Shown piece by piece: positions 1-9,800 of a stretch of DNA of 64,000 nucleotides (its first letter is position 1; each line of letters starts with the position of its first letter). Source of the DNA: Desulfosarcina alkanivorans. Lineage in GTDB: Bacteria > Desulfobacterota > Desulfobacteria > Desulfobacterales > Desulfosarcinaceae. The stretch covers positions 4,650,001 to 4,714,000 of the forward strand of contig NZ_AP021874.1 of NCBI RefSeq assembly GCF_009688945.1, in the 5' to 3' direction. The translations under genes were made by a program, and so were the position numbers. The notes beneath the pieces are model-generated. The model was not told where the DNA came from, did not search any database, and saw only the letters and a program-made list of their open reading frames with translations.

Positions 1-1083
1 CCGGAAACATTTCCTTTGCAGAAAAAACGCCATACCGATGAATACCTGAGAACCATTGCCCACTTGAGACCACGCACCAATAAATACGGATCTATTTTCA
101 GAATTCGTTCCGAACTCGCCTACGCGGTCCACCATTTCTTCAGGGAACGTGGGTTCCGCTACATTCATACCCCGGTAATCACCGGATCGGATTGTGAAGG
201 CGCCGGGGAATTGTTTCGCCTGACAACCCTGAATCCCCCCATCCCGATGACACCGGATGGAAAAATAGATTATTCCAAGGATTTTTTCGGTATGGAGTCC
301 AACTTAACGGTTTCCGGGCAACTTTCCGCAGAGATGTTTGCCCTCGCACTGGGGGATGTCTATACTTTCGGTCCCACGTTTCGCGCTGAAAATTCCAATA
401 CCAGCCGTCATGTAGCAGAGTTCTGGATGATCGAACCTGAAATGGCCTTTTGCGACCTGGCCGGCAACATGAATATGGGCGAAACCCTGATTAAACATTT
501 AATTTCGTTTACCATGGATAACTGCGCTGAAGATCTGGCGTTATTTGCCCGGTTCGTAGATAAAACCCTGATGAACACCCTTGAAAACATCGTTGATTCT
601 GAATTCGTTCGCATTCCTTACCAGGCCGCTATCGATATACTGCTCAAATCAAAGCAGCCCTTTTCTTTCCCGGTTGCCCACGGGGCGGACCTCCAATCCG
701 AACATGAACGCTATTTGACCGAAAAGCATTTCAAAAAACCGGTCATCATTTACGACTATCCCAAAACCATCAAACCTTTTTATATGCGTCTGAACGACGA
801 CGGCCAAACTGTCGGTGCCATGGACATTATAGTCCCAAGAATCGGAGAATTGGTGGGTGGAAGCCAGCGTGAAGAGCGATTGGATGTTCTGGAGCAGCAG
901 ATGGCATCATCTGACCTGTCGCCCGAAAACTACTGGTGGTATCTTGAATCGAGACGCTTCGGAACGGTTCCCCATAGCGGCTTCGGTCTGGGTTTCGAGC
1001 GTCTCTTAATGCTGGTTACCGGTGTCTCCAATATCAGGGATGTCATTCCCTTTCCCAGGACTCCGGGAAATATTGAATTTTAA
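1..1083 (+). CDS. asnS: Asparagine--tRNA ligase, 5'-truncated by window edge
   Basis: Cytoplasmic class II aminoacyl-tRNA synthetase that charges tRNA-Asn. The frame is open from base 1 (it reads PETFPLQKKRH), so the gene starts outside the window. About 360 residues of a protein that is usually about 460 long are visible, and the missing part is the N-terminal OB-fold anticodon-binding domain. Class II motif 2 (FRAENSNTSRH then EFWMIEPE) is near visible residue 125-145, and motif 3 (GFGLGFERLLMLVTG) is near the C-terminus. The ending IRDVIPFPRTPG is typical of AsnRS rather than AspRS. The TTG at base 16 is internal, not the start. The gene converges on gyrB. No clear intrinsic terminator follows directly; a 10-bp stem at 1164-1196 lacks a T-run. 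Confidence 0.96.
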   Translation, partial: PETFPLQKKRHTDEYLRTIAHLRPRTNKYGSIFRIRSELAYAVHHFFRERGFRYIHTPVITGSDCEGAGELFRLTTLNPPIPMTPDGKIDYSKDFFGMESNLTVSGQLSAEMFALALGDVYTFGPTFRAENSNTSRHVAEFWMIEPEMAFCDLAGNMNMGETLIKHLISFTMDNCAEDLALFARFVDKTLMNTLENIVDSEFVRIPYQAAIDILLKSKQPFSFPVAHGADLQSEHERYLTEKHFKKPVIIYDYPKTIKPFYMRLNDDGQTVGAMDIIVPRIGELVGGSQREERLDVLEQQMASSDLSPENYWWYLESRRFGTVPHSGFGLGFERLLMLVTGVSNIRDVIPFPRTPGNIEF

Positions 1084-1417
1084 AATCTGGCTGATGTCGT
1101 ATTGCTGAAAATATTTAAAAACGTCGCCAATTTAGGTCAGAACTGAATCGGTTCCCCTTGTAAGGGTTATTGTGAACATCCATAAAACAATAATCCGACG
1201 GATCCCGTTCATTCATCTGATGATTTTTATTGTCAATGTATTCTGCCAGCATTTGAAGAAGTAAAAGATATTATTGTTTTTTTTGAGCATAAAACAATTT
1301 GGTAAAAAAAATATACCAACTTTTACAATATCTTACAAAAAAATATTATAAAAAAAGGATTGACAACGGGTAGGGTTTATGCAAATTAATATTTGCTCTT
1401 TATTGCAAATATCTTGG

Positions 1418-1479
1418 CCTGACGTTGAATCTCATACTGATCTTCCTTTTCTGACCTGACGCTGAATTTCCTGCTGATC
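1418..1479. repeat. Imperfect 25-bp tandem-spaced direct repeat
   Basis: Copy 1 lies at 1418-1442 and copy 2 at 1455-1479. Both begin CCTGACG, share TGAAT in the middle and end CTGATC, with five mismatches. Unit spacing is 37 bases and no third copy is present. Confidence 0.6.
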
Positions 1480-1512
1480 CTGTAATTTGCCATTAATAGA
1501 GCGCACCCATTC

Positions 1513-1554
1513 AAAAACCCCTGAGTTTTTATAAAACTCAGGGGTTTTTCTTTT
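1513..1554. terminator. Bidirectional rho-independent terminator
   Basis: The stem CCCCTGAGTTTT (1518-1529) pairs perfectly with 1533-1544 around a 3-nt loop. It is extended by five A residues on the left (1513-1517) and five T residues on the right (1545-1549), so both strands end in a T-run. It lies 30 bases past the gyrB stop on the minus strand and can also end plus-strand transcripts. Confidence 0.9.
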
Positions 1555-1579
1555 GGTCTTCCTTATTTTCAGCAGCCTT

Positions 1580-3976
1580 TTAAATATCGAGCATACTGAC
1601 TTCCAAGGCATTGTTTTGAATGAAATCCCGCCTGGGTTCCACATCATCACCCATTAAAATAGTAAAAATTTCATCCGATTCAACCGCATCTTCCACCGTC
1701 ACTTTGAGCAGGTTGCGCCTATCCGGGTGCATGGTAGTTTGCCATAATTGTTCAGGATTCATTTCTCCAAGACCCTTATATCGCTGAATATTAATACCTT
1801 TTTTACCATCTTCGAGCAGGTGTTGCAGTAGTTCGCGCTTATCTTCTATTACTATCGGCCCGTCGTCGCGGTCTTTGGTGTATATTTCATAAGGAGGATT
1901 ATCCATCTGCTCCAATTTTTTATTCAACATGAAACACTTTTGGAAATCGGAATCGTATATCAAACTTCTGCCCACAACCATCGTTGGTTGATAATTATCC
2001 TGATTCGGCGATGTGACGATCATTTCAAAGATATCATCTTCTTCATTCCAGGATAATGATTCGGTTACGAACCCACTGGCCTCTGTCTTATTTTTTAATT
2101 GTAACATTTTATCTTTATCCTGCAAAAACCCTTTATCCTGAACACCTGCGCGAATAAGTGTTTCTACAATCAAAGGATCGAAACCACGATTTTTCAGCTT
2201 GTTGATCGCTGCCGCATATTCACTCAAATCACATAGGAAAATAAAAAGCTGATGATCGGCAAGGGTGGTTTCGTTTTGAGCGATTTTAACTTTTTTCTTT
2301 TCACATATTTTTTTCAAAATAAAATCATTCAGTTCCAATTCATCCTTAAGGTAGGTTTCACTTTTTCCTTTGCCTATTTTAAATAGTGGCGGTTGAGCAA
2401 TATACAGATATCCTTTATCCACCAGCTCAGGCATTTGGCGATAAAAAAAGGTAAGCAGCAGTGTGCGGATATGAGAACCGTCAACATCCGCATCAGTCAT
2501 AATAATGATTTTATGGTACCTTATTTTATCGATATTGTATTCTTCTTTGCCCACACCAGTACCCAGGGCGGTAATAATATTTTTAATTTCTTCACTTCGA
2601 AGAATTTTATCGAAACGCGCCTTTTCTACATTTAAAATTTTTCCTTTTAAGGGCAAAATAGCCTGAAATTTTCTATCTCTGCCTTGTTTGGCAGAACCAC
2701 CTGCCGAATCTCCCTCTACCAGAAACAGTTCACGCAAAGCCGGATCGGAAATCTGACACTCTGCCAATTTACCGGGAAGAGTGGAATCGATTAATGCACC
2801 CTTGTTTCTGGCAATATCCCGGGCGCGCTTCGCCGCATCCCTGGCCCTGGCTGCATCCACGGCCTTTTCCAATATCTTCCGTGACACCGAGGGATTTTCT
2901 TCCATGAACGCACTGAGCTTTTCATTGACGAGTGATTCAACCAGTCCTTTTACTTCACTGTTACCCAGTTTGGTTTTGGTTTGACCCTCAAATTGGGGGG
3001 ATTTAATCCTTACACTGATAATGGCCGTCAACCCTTCCCGAACATCATCCCCACTTATTTTGGCGGACAGATTTTTGGGTAGGTTGCCGTTTACTGCGTA
3101 TTGATTGATGCTCCGGGTTAACGCCGCCTTGAAACCGATCAGGTGGAAACCACCTTCTACCGTATTGATATTGTTGGCAAAAGAAAAAATATTTTCTTTA
3201 TAGGTTCCATTGTATTGAATGGCGACTTCAATACTGACGTCATTTTTATAACCTTCGATAAACACCGGTTCATGAAGGATGGTATGCCGTTTGTTCAAGT
3301 ATTCGACAAATGAAACAATACCTCCTTCATAGCAGTAACGGTCACTCTTATCGAATCGTTCGTCTTCGATTAAAATGGTTAAGCCTTTATTGAGAAAAGC
3401 CAGTTCTCGGAGACGGCGGGATAGAATATCGTAGTTAAACTCGGTTACATTAAAAATCTGTTCGTCCGGAACAAAGTGAATTCGGGTACCTCTTTTTTCA
3501 GTTTCTCCGATTACTTTCAATTCACTTGTTTTTATTCCTTCCGCGTAGGTTTGGAAAAAAACTTTTCCCTTCGCGTAAATTTCCACTTCAAGTTTTTTTG
3601 ACAGCGCATTGACCACGCTCACACCCACCCCGTGGAGTCCGCCGGAAACCTTATAACTGTCATTGTCAAATTTTCCGCCGGCATGAAGTTTGGTCAGCAC
3701 CACTTCTACCGCGGGAACATTCTCCGTGCGGTGAATATCTACAGGAATACCGCGTCCATTGTCCTCAACGCTGATACTGTTGTCCGGATGAATGACCACA
3801 CGGATGGTATCGCAAAAGCCGGCCATGGCCTCATCAATGCTGTTGTCGACCACTTCATATACGAGATGATGAAGACCAGCCACATCAACATTTCCAATGT
3901 ACATGGACGGCCGCAACCGAACCGGTTCGAGCCCCTCTAATACGTCTATACTGTTTGCATCATAGTTATCGTTCAT
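1580..3976 (-). CDS. gyrB: DNA gyrase subunit B
   Basis: ATPase subunit of the gyrase A2B2 complex, which introduces negative supercoils. The GHKL ATPase domain (about residues 1-220) shows EVVDNSIDEAMAG, NGRGIPV and GGLHGVGVSVVNALS. The TOPRIM domain shows LFLVEGDSAGGSAKQ and the metal-binding DADVDGSHIRTLL. QRYKGLGEMNPEQLW is near the end. At about 798 residues it is the long form, with the extra block of roughly 170 residues after the TOPRIM half (about 555-725) known from proteobacterial GyrB. The ATG at 3976 is preferred over the adjacent TTG at 3979 because it is a standard codon; an AGG lies 10 bases upstream of it. dnaN lies 131 bases upstream on the same strand, and recF is absent from the usual dnaN-recF-gyrB order. 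Confidence 0.98.
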   Translation of the reverse strand: MNDNYDANSIDVLEGLEPVRLRPSMYIGNVDVAGLHHLVYEVVDNSIDEAMAGFCDTIRVVIHPDNSISVEDNGRGIPVDIHRTENVPAVEVVLTKLHAGGKFDNDSYKVSGGLHGVGVSVVNALSKKLEVEIYAKGKVFFQTYAEGIKTSELKVIGETEKRGTRIHFVPDEQIFNVTEFNYDILSRRLRELAFLNKGLTILIEDERFDKSDRYCYEGGIVSFVEYLNKRHTILHEPVFIEGYKNDVSIEVAIQYNGTYKENIFSFANNINTVEGGFHLIGFKAALTRSINQYAVNGNLPKNLSAKISGDDVREGLTAIISVRIKSPQFEGQTKTKLGNSEVKGLVESLVNEKLSAFMEENPSVSRKILEKAVDAARARDAAKRARDIARNKGALIDSTLPGKLAECQISDPALRELFLVEGDSAGGSAKQGRDRKFQAILPLKGKILNVEKARFDKILRSEEIKNIITALGTGVGKEEYNIDKIRYHKIIIMTDADVDGSHIRTLLLTFFYRQMPELVDKGYLYIAQPPLFKIGKGKSETYLKDELELNDFILKKICEKKKVKIAQNETTLADHQLFIFLCDLSEYAAAINKLKNRGFDPLIVETLIRAGVQDKGFLQDKDKMLQLKNKTEASGFVTESLSWNEEDDIFEMIVTSPNQDNYQPTMVVGRSLIYDSDFQKCFMLNKKLEQMDNPPYEIYTKDRDDGPIVIEDKRELLQHLLEDGKKGINIQRYKGLGEMNPEQLWQTTMHPDRRNLLKVTVEDAVESDEIFTILMGDDVEPRRDFIQNNALEVSMLDI

Positions 3977-4110
3977 CAATAGTTACCTGAAATTAGATAT
4001 TGTCGCCTTGACCGCAAGAAGAGAATGCAAATGCAGTTAACTCGACAATTACGAAAAAATTTGAATGATTAATCCCAAAAGAACCTGTTAAACATATTTA
4101 AATGATCAGT

Positions 4111-5229
4111 TTAAATTCTCATTGGCATAATAACGCTGATGAAGGTTCTATCGGAATCTCCCTCGATGATACATGGACGGCTGCTATCGACGATGTTGAT
4201 AATCACATGATCATCATCGACAACACTCAGGGTATCCAAGAAAAATTTTGGGTTGAAAGCAGCTTCGATGGGATTTCCTGAAAAATCAATTTCCGTCTCT
4301 TCCTTGGATTCACCATAATCAGGATTGGTGGCGGTGACCATCAGTTTATTGTTATCAAAAGTAAAAACAGCGCCTTTGTAGTTGTCGGTTGCCAGGATGG
4401 ACATGCGCTTAAGCATTTTTCCAAACTTGACTTTATCCAACTGGATATGGTGATCCTCTCCCTTGTTCAAGATATCTTCATATTTTGGAAATTCACCCTC
4501 CAGCATGCGAATGATTATCGTTTCCTTTTCTTTTTTAACGATAAAATTACTGTCCTTGATACCAACTTGCACCTCGCCCTCAACATCTAAAAACTTGGCG
4601 ACTTCATTAAGTCCTTTCTTGGGAACCAGCACCCCTTCACCAGATGGAATGGTTGCGGGTAACCGGTATTCGTGGTCAACAGTATTCAACCTGCTTCCAT
4701 CCGTTGAGACAAAACGGAGACGGTGACTGTTTTCACCATGCATTCGTTCAATAAAAACACCATTAATATGCGCCCGCTTTTCATCACCGGCTGAAGAGAT
4801 GATCGTGGACCGTTCGATCATTTTTTCGAAAACAGATGCATCAATGGGGAAAAAATCCACCTCGGTAATATGAGGGGTTTCTGGAAAATCATCCGGGTTC
4901 ATACCTACAATGTGATATTGAACCGTTTCATTGCCAATTTCAATCCAGCGGTTTTCCACTTCATTGATGAGTATATCTTCCGATGGAAATTCACGAAGAA
5001 TTTCATATAATTTTTTGGCACTGACGGCGACCGCACCTTCTTTTTCCACGGATGCCGGATAAAACCCTTCAAATCCGGTTTCCAGGTCAGTGGCCGTTAA
5101 ATGAATTCCCTCGGGAACGGATCGGATTAATATATTTTCGGTAATGGCCAGATTGCTTCGTCTTCCGGTCAGACCCTGTACTTTTGCCAGCACATTTACA
5201 ATTTGGAATTTGTTGATAATGAATTTCAT
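4111..5229 (-). CDS. dnaN: DNA polymerase III subunit beta (sliding clamp)
   Basis: Ring-forming processivity clamp for DNA polymerase III, also a docking site for repair polymerases. The 372-residue length matches the family (about 366-380), with three clamp folds of about 120 residues each. It opens MKFIINKFQIVNVLAKVQG, has the phrase HINGVFIE mid-protein, and ends with VIMPMRI, the usual C-terminal signature. AAAGGA lies at good distance from the ATG. It is followed on the same strand by gyrB. The RdgC-like gene pair lies upstream on the same strand; dnaA is not in this window. Confidence 0.98.
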   Translation of the reverse strand: MKFIINKFQIVNVLAKVQGLTGRRSNLAITENILIRSVPEGIHLTATDLETGFEGFYPASVEKEGAVAVSAKKLYEILREFPSEDILINEVENRWIEIGNETVQYHIVGMNPDDFPETPHITEVDFFPIDASVFEKMIERSTIISSAGDEKRAHINGVFIERMHGENSHRLRFVSTDGSRLNTVDHEYRLPATIPSGEGVLVPKKGLNEVAKFLDVEGEVQVGIKDSNFIVKKEKETIIIRMLEGEFPKYEDILNKGEDHHIQLDKVKFGKMLKRMSILATDNYKGAVFTFDNNKLMVTATNPDYGESKEETEIDFSGNPIEAAFNPKFFLDTLSVVDDDHVIINIVDSSRPCIIEGDSDRTFISVIMPMRI

Positions 5230-5456
5230 AGTATAATTCCTTTTGAAGAAATTGTTCTTGTTATAGGATCTGACAAAACGTCTATAAGTAATATAACTTA
5301 TTGTTTTATTATAATAAATTAACCAATAAAATGGTTGATAAGTGGAACAGGCGCTTTCTAAAAAAAAGATTTAATAGTCAGGAAAAACCGGATTGTTCAA
5401 AACTGAAAAGTTATGAACAGCCTGTAAAGATGGCTGCTGTTGATAAACTCGATCAC

Positions 5457-5981
5457 TCAGGCATGCAGCCATTTTTTTATTTCCGGTACGGTCGTTTTCA
5501 TCCACGCCACCGAGGATCGCAGTTTTATAAACGCATCAAATAGGTTGTTGACCAGAGAAATGGCCTTTTCATACAGGTACGCTTTTTCCAGAAGTATTCC
5601 TTCTATATCGTCTTTGGTTTCAACCGGACCGGTTTCCGGAACCTTCAGACCTGAAAAACTGAGATTTTCACCTTTCAGCGTAAATTTCCATTCCTGATTT
5701 TCCGTTTTATAGACAATATTCATTTCGATGACCACCGCCCCTTTTCGAAGGGATAAAAGCCCCTCTTCCAATCCGGCATCGTCGCCTTTGATGGTGATTA
5801 TCTCGTTGGCATCATTACTGCTGTTTTCGAGGACAATCCGATTGCCGAGATAGATGGACGTGATGGTCTCATCCACGCCATTAAAGAAACCTTGGTTGGT
5901 CTCGATGGTAAACCATAACCATGTCAAAAATTCATTTCCGATAAATTTATAACGATTATATGCAACGGCGACATCAAGCAT
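5457..5981 (-). CDS. Conserved hypothetical protein, RdgC-like C-terminal half
   Basis: A 174-residue protein encoded 9 bases after the RdgC-like gene and evidently translated with it: the upstream stop sits inside its ribosome-binding site (GGAGTAA, then ATG). Near its start it has the tryptophan-rich phrase FIGNEFLTWLWFTIE, of a kind I associate with C-terminal parts of RdgC-like proteins. The rest is a soluble mixed alpha/beta sequence without signal peptide or membrane segment. I infer that the two genes together correspond to one RdgC-type DNA-binding protein, either as a natural two-subunit form or through a split. No catalytic motif is visible. The family link rests on context and this one motif, so it is tentative. 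Confidence 0.55.
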   Translation of the reverse strand: MLDVAVAYNRYKFIGNEFLTWLWFTIETNQGFFNGVDETITSIYLGNRIVLENSSNDANEIITIKGDDAGLEEGLLSLRKGAVVIEMNIVYKTENQEWKFTLKGENLSFSGLKVPETGPVETKDDIEGILLEKAYLYEKAISLVNNLFDAFIKLRSSVAWMKTTVPEIKKWLHA

Positions 5982-5990
5982 GGTGAAGGT

Positions 5991-6605
5991 TTACTCCGTG
6001 AATCGGGTTGGTGTGAATTGAGATACGGCATCTTTTTCCATATCGGTCAATGGAGATGTCAGCGTCGCCATGGTAAAAGGGAACAGGCGAATTAATTTCA
6101 TTTTAAAGGATCTGGTAAACAAGGTTTCCAACTCTTCATTGGCACCTTTGAGGTTAGAGAAAAACCAGAGTGTGGCGGATTCATAATTCCAAATAAGGTC
6201 ATAGATATTCGGAGTCGCCGGAATTCTCAAATTGAGAACATGAAGAACATGATCCTTGATCTCTTTTTTTTCGGTTTTGCTTAAAAATTCGCGCCCGCTG
6301 TTTTTCAGGCGTTTTTTCATTTCCAGCGTATATTGTTTTTTGACGATTTTCGCAGGGATCGTTTTTTTATCAATCCGCATGGAGAAAACCAGATGCGTGC
6401 CGATAAGAAACGGGGATTGGTCAAAATCGGTGCTGAAAGGGTCGTTGAAGCAACTCCACCCGATGGCCTTGTCCGACGATTCGTTGTCTATTTCTTCAAT
6501 TGCGTTTTTTTTTAATCCCTTGGAAACGGTTTCCAGAATCGGTTCCGGAAGTTTCCCTTCAACGTGATATTGGGTGATGGATGCGGATGATGATAAAATA
6601 CCCAT
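5991..6605 (-). CDS. RdgC-like recombination-associated protein, N-terminal part
   Basis: A 204-residue soluble protein. Its middle resembles RdgC: an IGW motif, then a region matching the RdgC order of beta strands, then KTEKKEIKDHVLHVLNLR, which parallels the RdgC helix KTEKDSLKDEVLHSLLPR. RdgC binds double-stranded DNA as a ring and restrains RecA. Full RdgC is about 300 residues, so this protein ends early and the remainder may be supplied by the next gene. The start ATG at 6605 has AGGA seven bases upstream. It lies just upstream of dnaN on the same strand and diverges from the EndoQ-UvrD gene, another repair gene. Confidence 0.6.
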   Translation of the reverse strand: MGILSSSASITQYHVEGKLPEPILETVSKGLKKNAIEEIDNESSDKAIGWSCFNDPFSTDFDQSPFLIGTHLVFSMRIDKKTIPAKIVKKQYTLEMKKRLKNSGREFLSKTEKKEIKDHVLHVLNLRIPATPNIYDLIWNYESATLWFFSNLKGANEELETLFTRSFKMKLIRLFPFTMATLTSPLTDMEKDAVSQFTPTRFTE

Positions 6606-6778
6606 TAAATGATCCTAAATACATGATGTTGTGTAATTTTTTTAAAAAACAAATACATATAGCGTTTTTTAGATGGTTTTTCAAGTTCTTTTTAGAGCCA
6701 TGGACGTCATCGGCTGCGCGGATGGAATCGAAGCGCTTTTCCGACTGAAAAAATGTTTGATCCATTCAGATTCGTATC

Positions 6779-6807
6779 TTGACAAAGCACGATGAATATT
6801 CCATTAT
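6779..6807 (+). promoter_or_regulatory. Sigma-70-type promoter for the EndoQ-UvrD gene
   Basis: TTGACA (6779-6784), a 17-bp spacer and CATTAT (6802-6807, four of six consensus) stand about 46 bases ahead of the ATG at 6854, within an AT-rich divergent intergenic region. Confidence 0.6.
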
Positions 6808-6853
6808 TTTATTTAAATTCAAATAATTATAAAATTTTAAATAGTTGTGCGTC

Positions 6854-9800
6854 ATGAGTTCCGATCCGTTCATTGCCGATTTTCATATCCATTCTAAGTA
6901 TTCGCGGGCAACGGCCCGAAATCTGGACCTGGAACATATATACATCTGGGCTCAGTTAAAGGGGATTTCAGTGGTAGGGACCGGGGATTTCACCCACCCG
7001 GAATGGTTTTCCCGGATAAAGGAGATGCTGGTGGCGGCCGAGCCGGGACTGTTCCGGTTAAGACCGGATATTGCCCGCTGTTGCGATGAATCGGTGCCAC
7101 CTTCCTGCAGGGCGCCTGTCCGGTTTCTTTTGAGTTGTGAAATAAGCAATATTTATAAAAAAAAGGGGGCTACCCGGAAGAATCATAACCTTGTTTTTTT
7201 TTCGAAGATGGATAGTGTGGCGCGATTCAATTCCCGTTTGGAGGGCATTGGAAACATTCGCTCAGACGGTAGACCCATACTCGGTCTCGATGCGAGGGAT
7301 CTGCTTGAGATCGTACTGGAAACTTCCGAGGACGGGTTTCTCGTTCCTGCCCATATCTGGACACCCTGGTTTTCAATGCTGGGATCAAAATCCGGATTCG
7401 ATTCCATCGCGGAATGCTTTGGTGATTTGAGCCCCTACATTTTCGCCGCCGAAACCGGATTGTCATCAGATCCAGCGATGAACTGGCGCGTGAAGGACCT
7501 GGACGGTATCACCCTCATTTCCAATTCCGATGCCCATTCACCTTCTAAACTGGGCCGGGAATGCAATCTGTTCAAAACGGAAATGAACTATCCTGCCATT
7601 CGATCGGCCATGGAAAAAGGGGATCGGAATCATTTTGCCGGCACATTGGAATTCTATCCCGAAGAGGGAAAATACCACGTGGATGGCCATCGAAAATGTG
7701 ACGTCCGTTTTACTCCCGAACAAACCCAGTCTCACCACGGAAATTGCCCGGTGTGCGGAAGGCCGTTGACCCTGGGAGTACTTCACCGAGTGGAAGATTT
7801 GGCCACGCGACCCGCAGGCATAATGCCGGCGCGGGCGTTTCCGTTTTACCGGTTGATCCCCCTGGTCGACTTGTTGTCGGAAATATTAAAAGTCGGCGCC
7901 CAATCCAAAAAAGTGACGCGAACCTACCTGAAGGTATTGGAAACGCTGGGCAATGAATTGAATATTCTCCATCGTCTGGAAAAAAAGACCATCCGGTCTG
8001 CAGGGGTGCCGCTGCTGGCGGAAGCCATTGGTCGAATGCGTGACAATCGCGTTTCATTTTCTCCGGGTTACGATGGGCAATATGGAACGGTTCAAATTTT
8101 CAATCCCCGTGAAAGGGAAACCCTTCTGGGGCAGCAGAGCCTTTTTTCGACGTTTGACAGAAGCGCCGAAGCGGGCGACACCGATAAAAATGCAAAGGAA
8201 ACGATTTTTTCAGGAAAACCGGTCTGTTCAGCCATCGATGAGGTGAATGCACCGGTCCAACCCCTTATTCGACTCAACGACGACCAGCAAAGAGCGGTGG
8301 ACCATTTCCGCGGGCCGCTGATGATCGTGGCCGGCCCGGGGACCGGTAAAACCCGCACGATTACCCACAAGATTGCCGGGTTGATTGAAAGCGGTTCGGA
8401 TATCGAACGGATGCTGGCAGTGACGTTTACCAACAAAGCCGCCATAGAGATGAAAGAACGGCTCAGCGCTTTACTGGGAAAAACCTGCTCCTTGCCTTTT
8501 GTGGGAACCTTTCATGCGCTGGGCTACCGCATCCTGAGTCGATACATGGCGGACACCCCGCTGACCGTGGTGGATGAAGATAGCCGCAAGGCGCTGGTTC
8601 GAGATGTGCTGGCCTTGAACGGGCTTTCTCAAAAAAGCGGCGAAATCCGTGTGGATGAACTTATGGCGTGGATTGTATCGGCCAAACAGAAGATGCTGTC
8701 CAGCGAGGATTCTCTCGATGGGGTCTGCCCGTCGGACCGGTTGCCATCCTTCGTCCGATGCTACGATACCTACGAGCAATTGCTGGGCGTCAACCATCTT
8801 GCCGATTTTGAAGACCTGATTTTTCGAACGGTACATCTGCTTGAAAAAGATAAGGCCATTCGCGATTTGTATGTTAATCGCTTTCGCCAGATGTTTATCG
8901 ATGAATACCAGGATATCAATGCCGGACAATACCGCCTCATCCGACTGCTGGCCGGAGATCAGGCCACCATCTGCATCATCGGCGATCCGGATCAGGCCAT
9001 ATACGGTTTCCGGGGTTCGGACCCCGCCTGTTTTAAATGGTTCGCCGATGATTTTCCGGAAAGCCGTACCCTTTTTTTGAATAGGAACTACAGATCCACC
9101 CAGACCATTTTAGATGTTTCCGCCCAGGTGATAAAACCCAACCCGGTGTCAACGGAAACCGGCAGCCGGCGCTCGGTCCATTCCGGAATAAAGGGAGATC
9201 GAACCATCCAAGTCATGGCGTTGGCGACGGAAAACGCCGAAGCGGTGGCCATCGGAAAAACAATAGAAAAGATGGTGGGGGGAACCGGTTTTTTTTCATT
9301 GGATTCAGGTGCGGTGGACGGCACCCTCGATCAGCGACCATTAAGTTTTTCCGATTTTGCCGTTTTGTTCAGGACGCACGGCCAGGGAGAGATCATTTCC
9401 GGTTTTTTGGAAAAAGCCGGCATTCCCTGCCAGGTCATCAATCGGAGGGCGGTGCTGGACCACCCCGGGGTCAAGTCGGCGCTATCGATATTTAAACTGT
9501 GGCACGGTATGGGGATCTTCAGCGATCTTCAAGCCGCTGTCGGGATGTTTAAACCCGCGGTGTCGAAAAAGGCATTGGAAATTTTCAAATCATGGGCATA
9601 CCGGAAAAAGCTGTCATTGGCGGAAGCATTGATTCAAACGCGCCGCTTGCCCATTCCCCACATGGGCCGTACCCGCCAACAGCAATTATATGATTTTTGC
9701 GGACAACTGCTGGCATTCCAACAACGCATTGATGGGCAGCCGGTTACGGAAACCTTCGAATTAATATCCAAAGCGACCGGTTTAAAGGAACAATACCCTG

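Larger units (their letters stand above)
1360..1554 (+). ncRNA. Candidate small RNA ending at the gyrB/asnS terminator
   Basis: A TTGACA hexamer (1360-1365) is followed after 17 bases by a weak -10 (AAATTA, 1383-1388). About 120 bases later a perfect rho-independent terminator ends in TTTTTCTTTT on the plus strand. The span between them has no plausible protein frame but carries two imperfect copies (20 of 25 positions alike) of a unit beginning CCTGACG and ending CTGATC, spaced 37 bases apart. The predicted transcript would be about 155-160 nt. This is an inference from the layout; the -10 is poor and no known RNA family is recognised. The interval listed includes the putative promoter. Confidence 0.3.
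1084..1579. other. AT-rich intergenic region between convergent asnS and gyrB
   Basis: About 500 bases without a convincing protein gene. It holds a 10-bp stem (1164-1173 with 1187-1196, 13-nt loop), A/T-tract inverted repeats around 1270-1320, a TTGACA element at 1360, a 16-bp palindrome GCAAATTAATATTTGC at 1381-1396, two imperfect 25-bp direct repeats (1418-1442 and 1455-1479) and the strong terminator at 1513-1554. Its composition is much more AT-rich than the flanking genes. The arrangement promoter-like element, repeats, terminator suggests a possible small RNA on the plus strand. Confidence 0.7.

Noticed and set aside
1432..1650. Short minus-strand frame overlapping the end of gyrB
   Set aside because: It overlaps gyrB in another frame and runs through the terminator hairpin.
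5230..5456. Possible replication origin upstream of dnaN
   Set aside because: There is one DnaA-box-like site with one mismatch (5438-5446) and two with two mismatches (5333-5341, 5411-5419) in an AT-rich stretch, but no cluster of good boxes, no 13-mer array and no dnaA in view.
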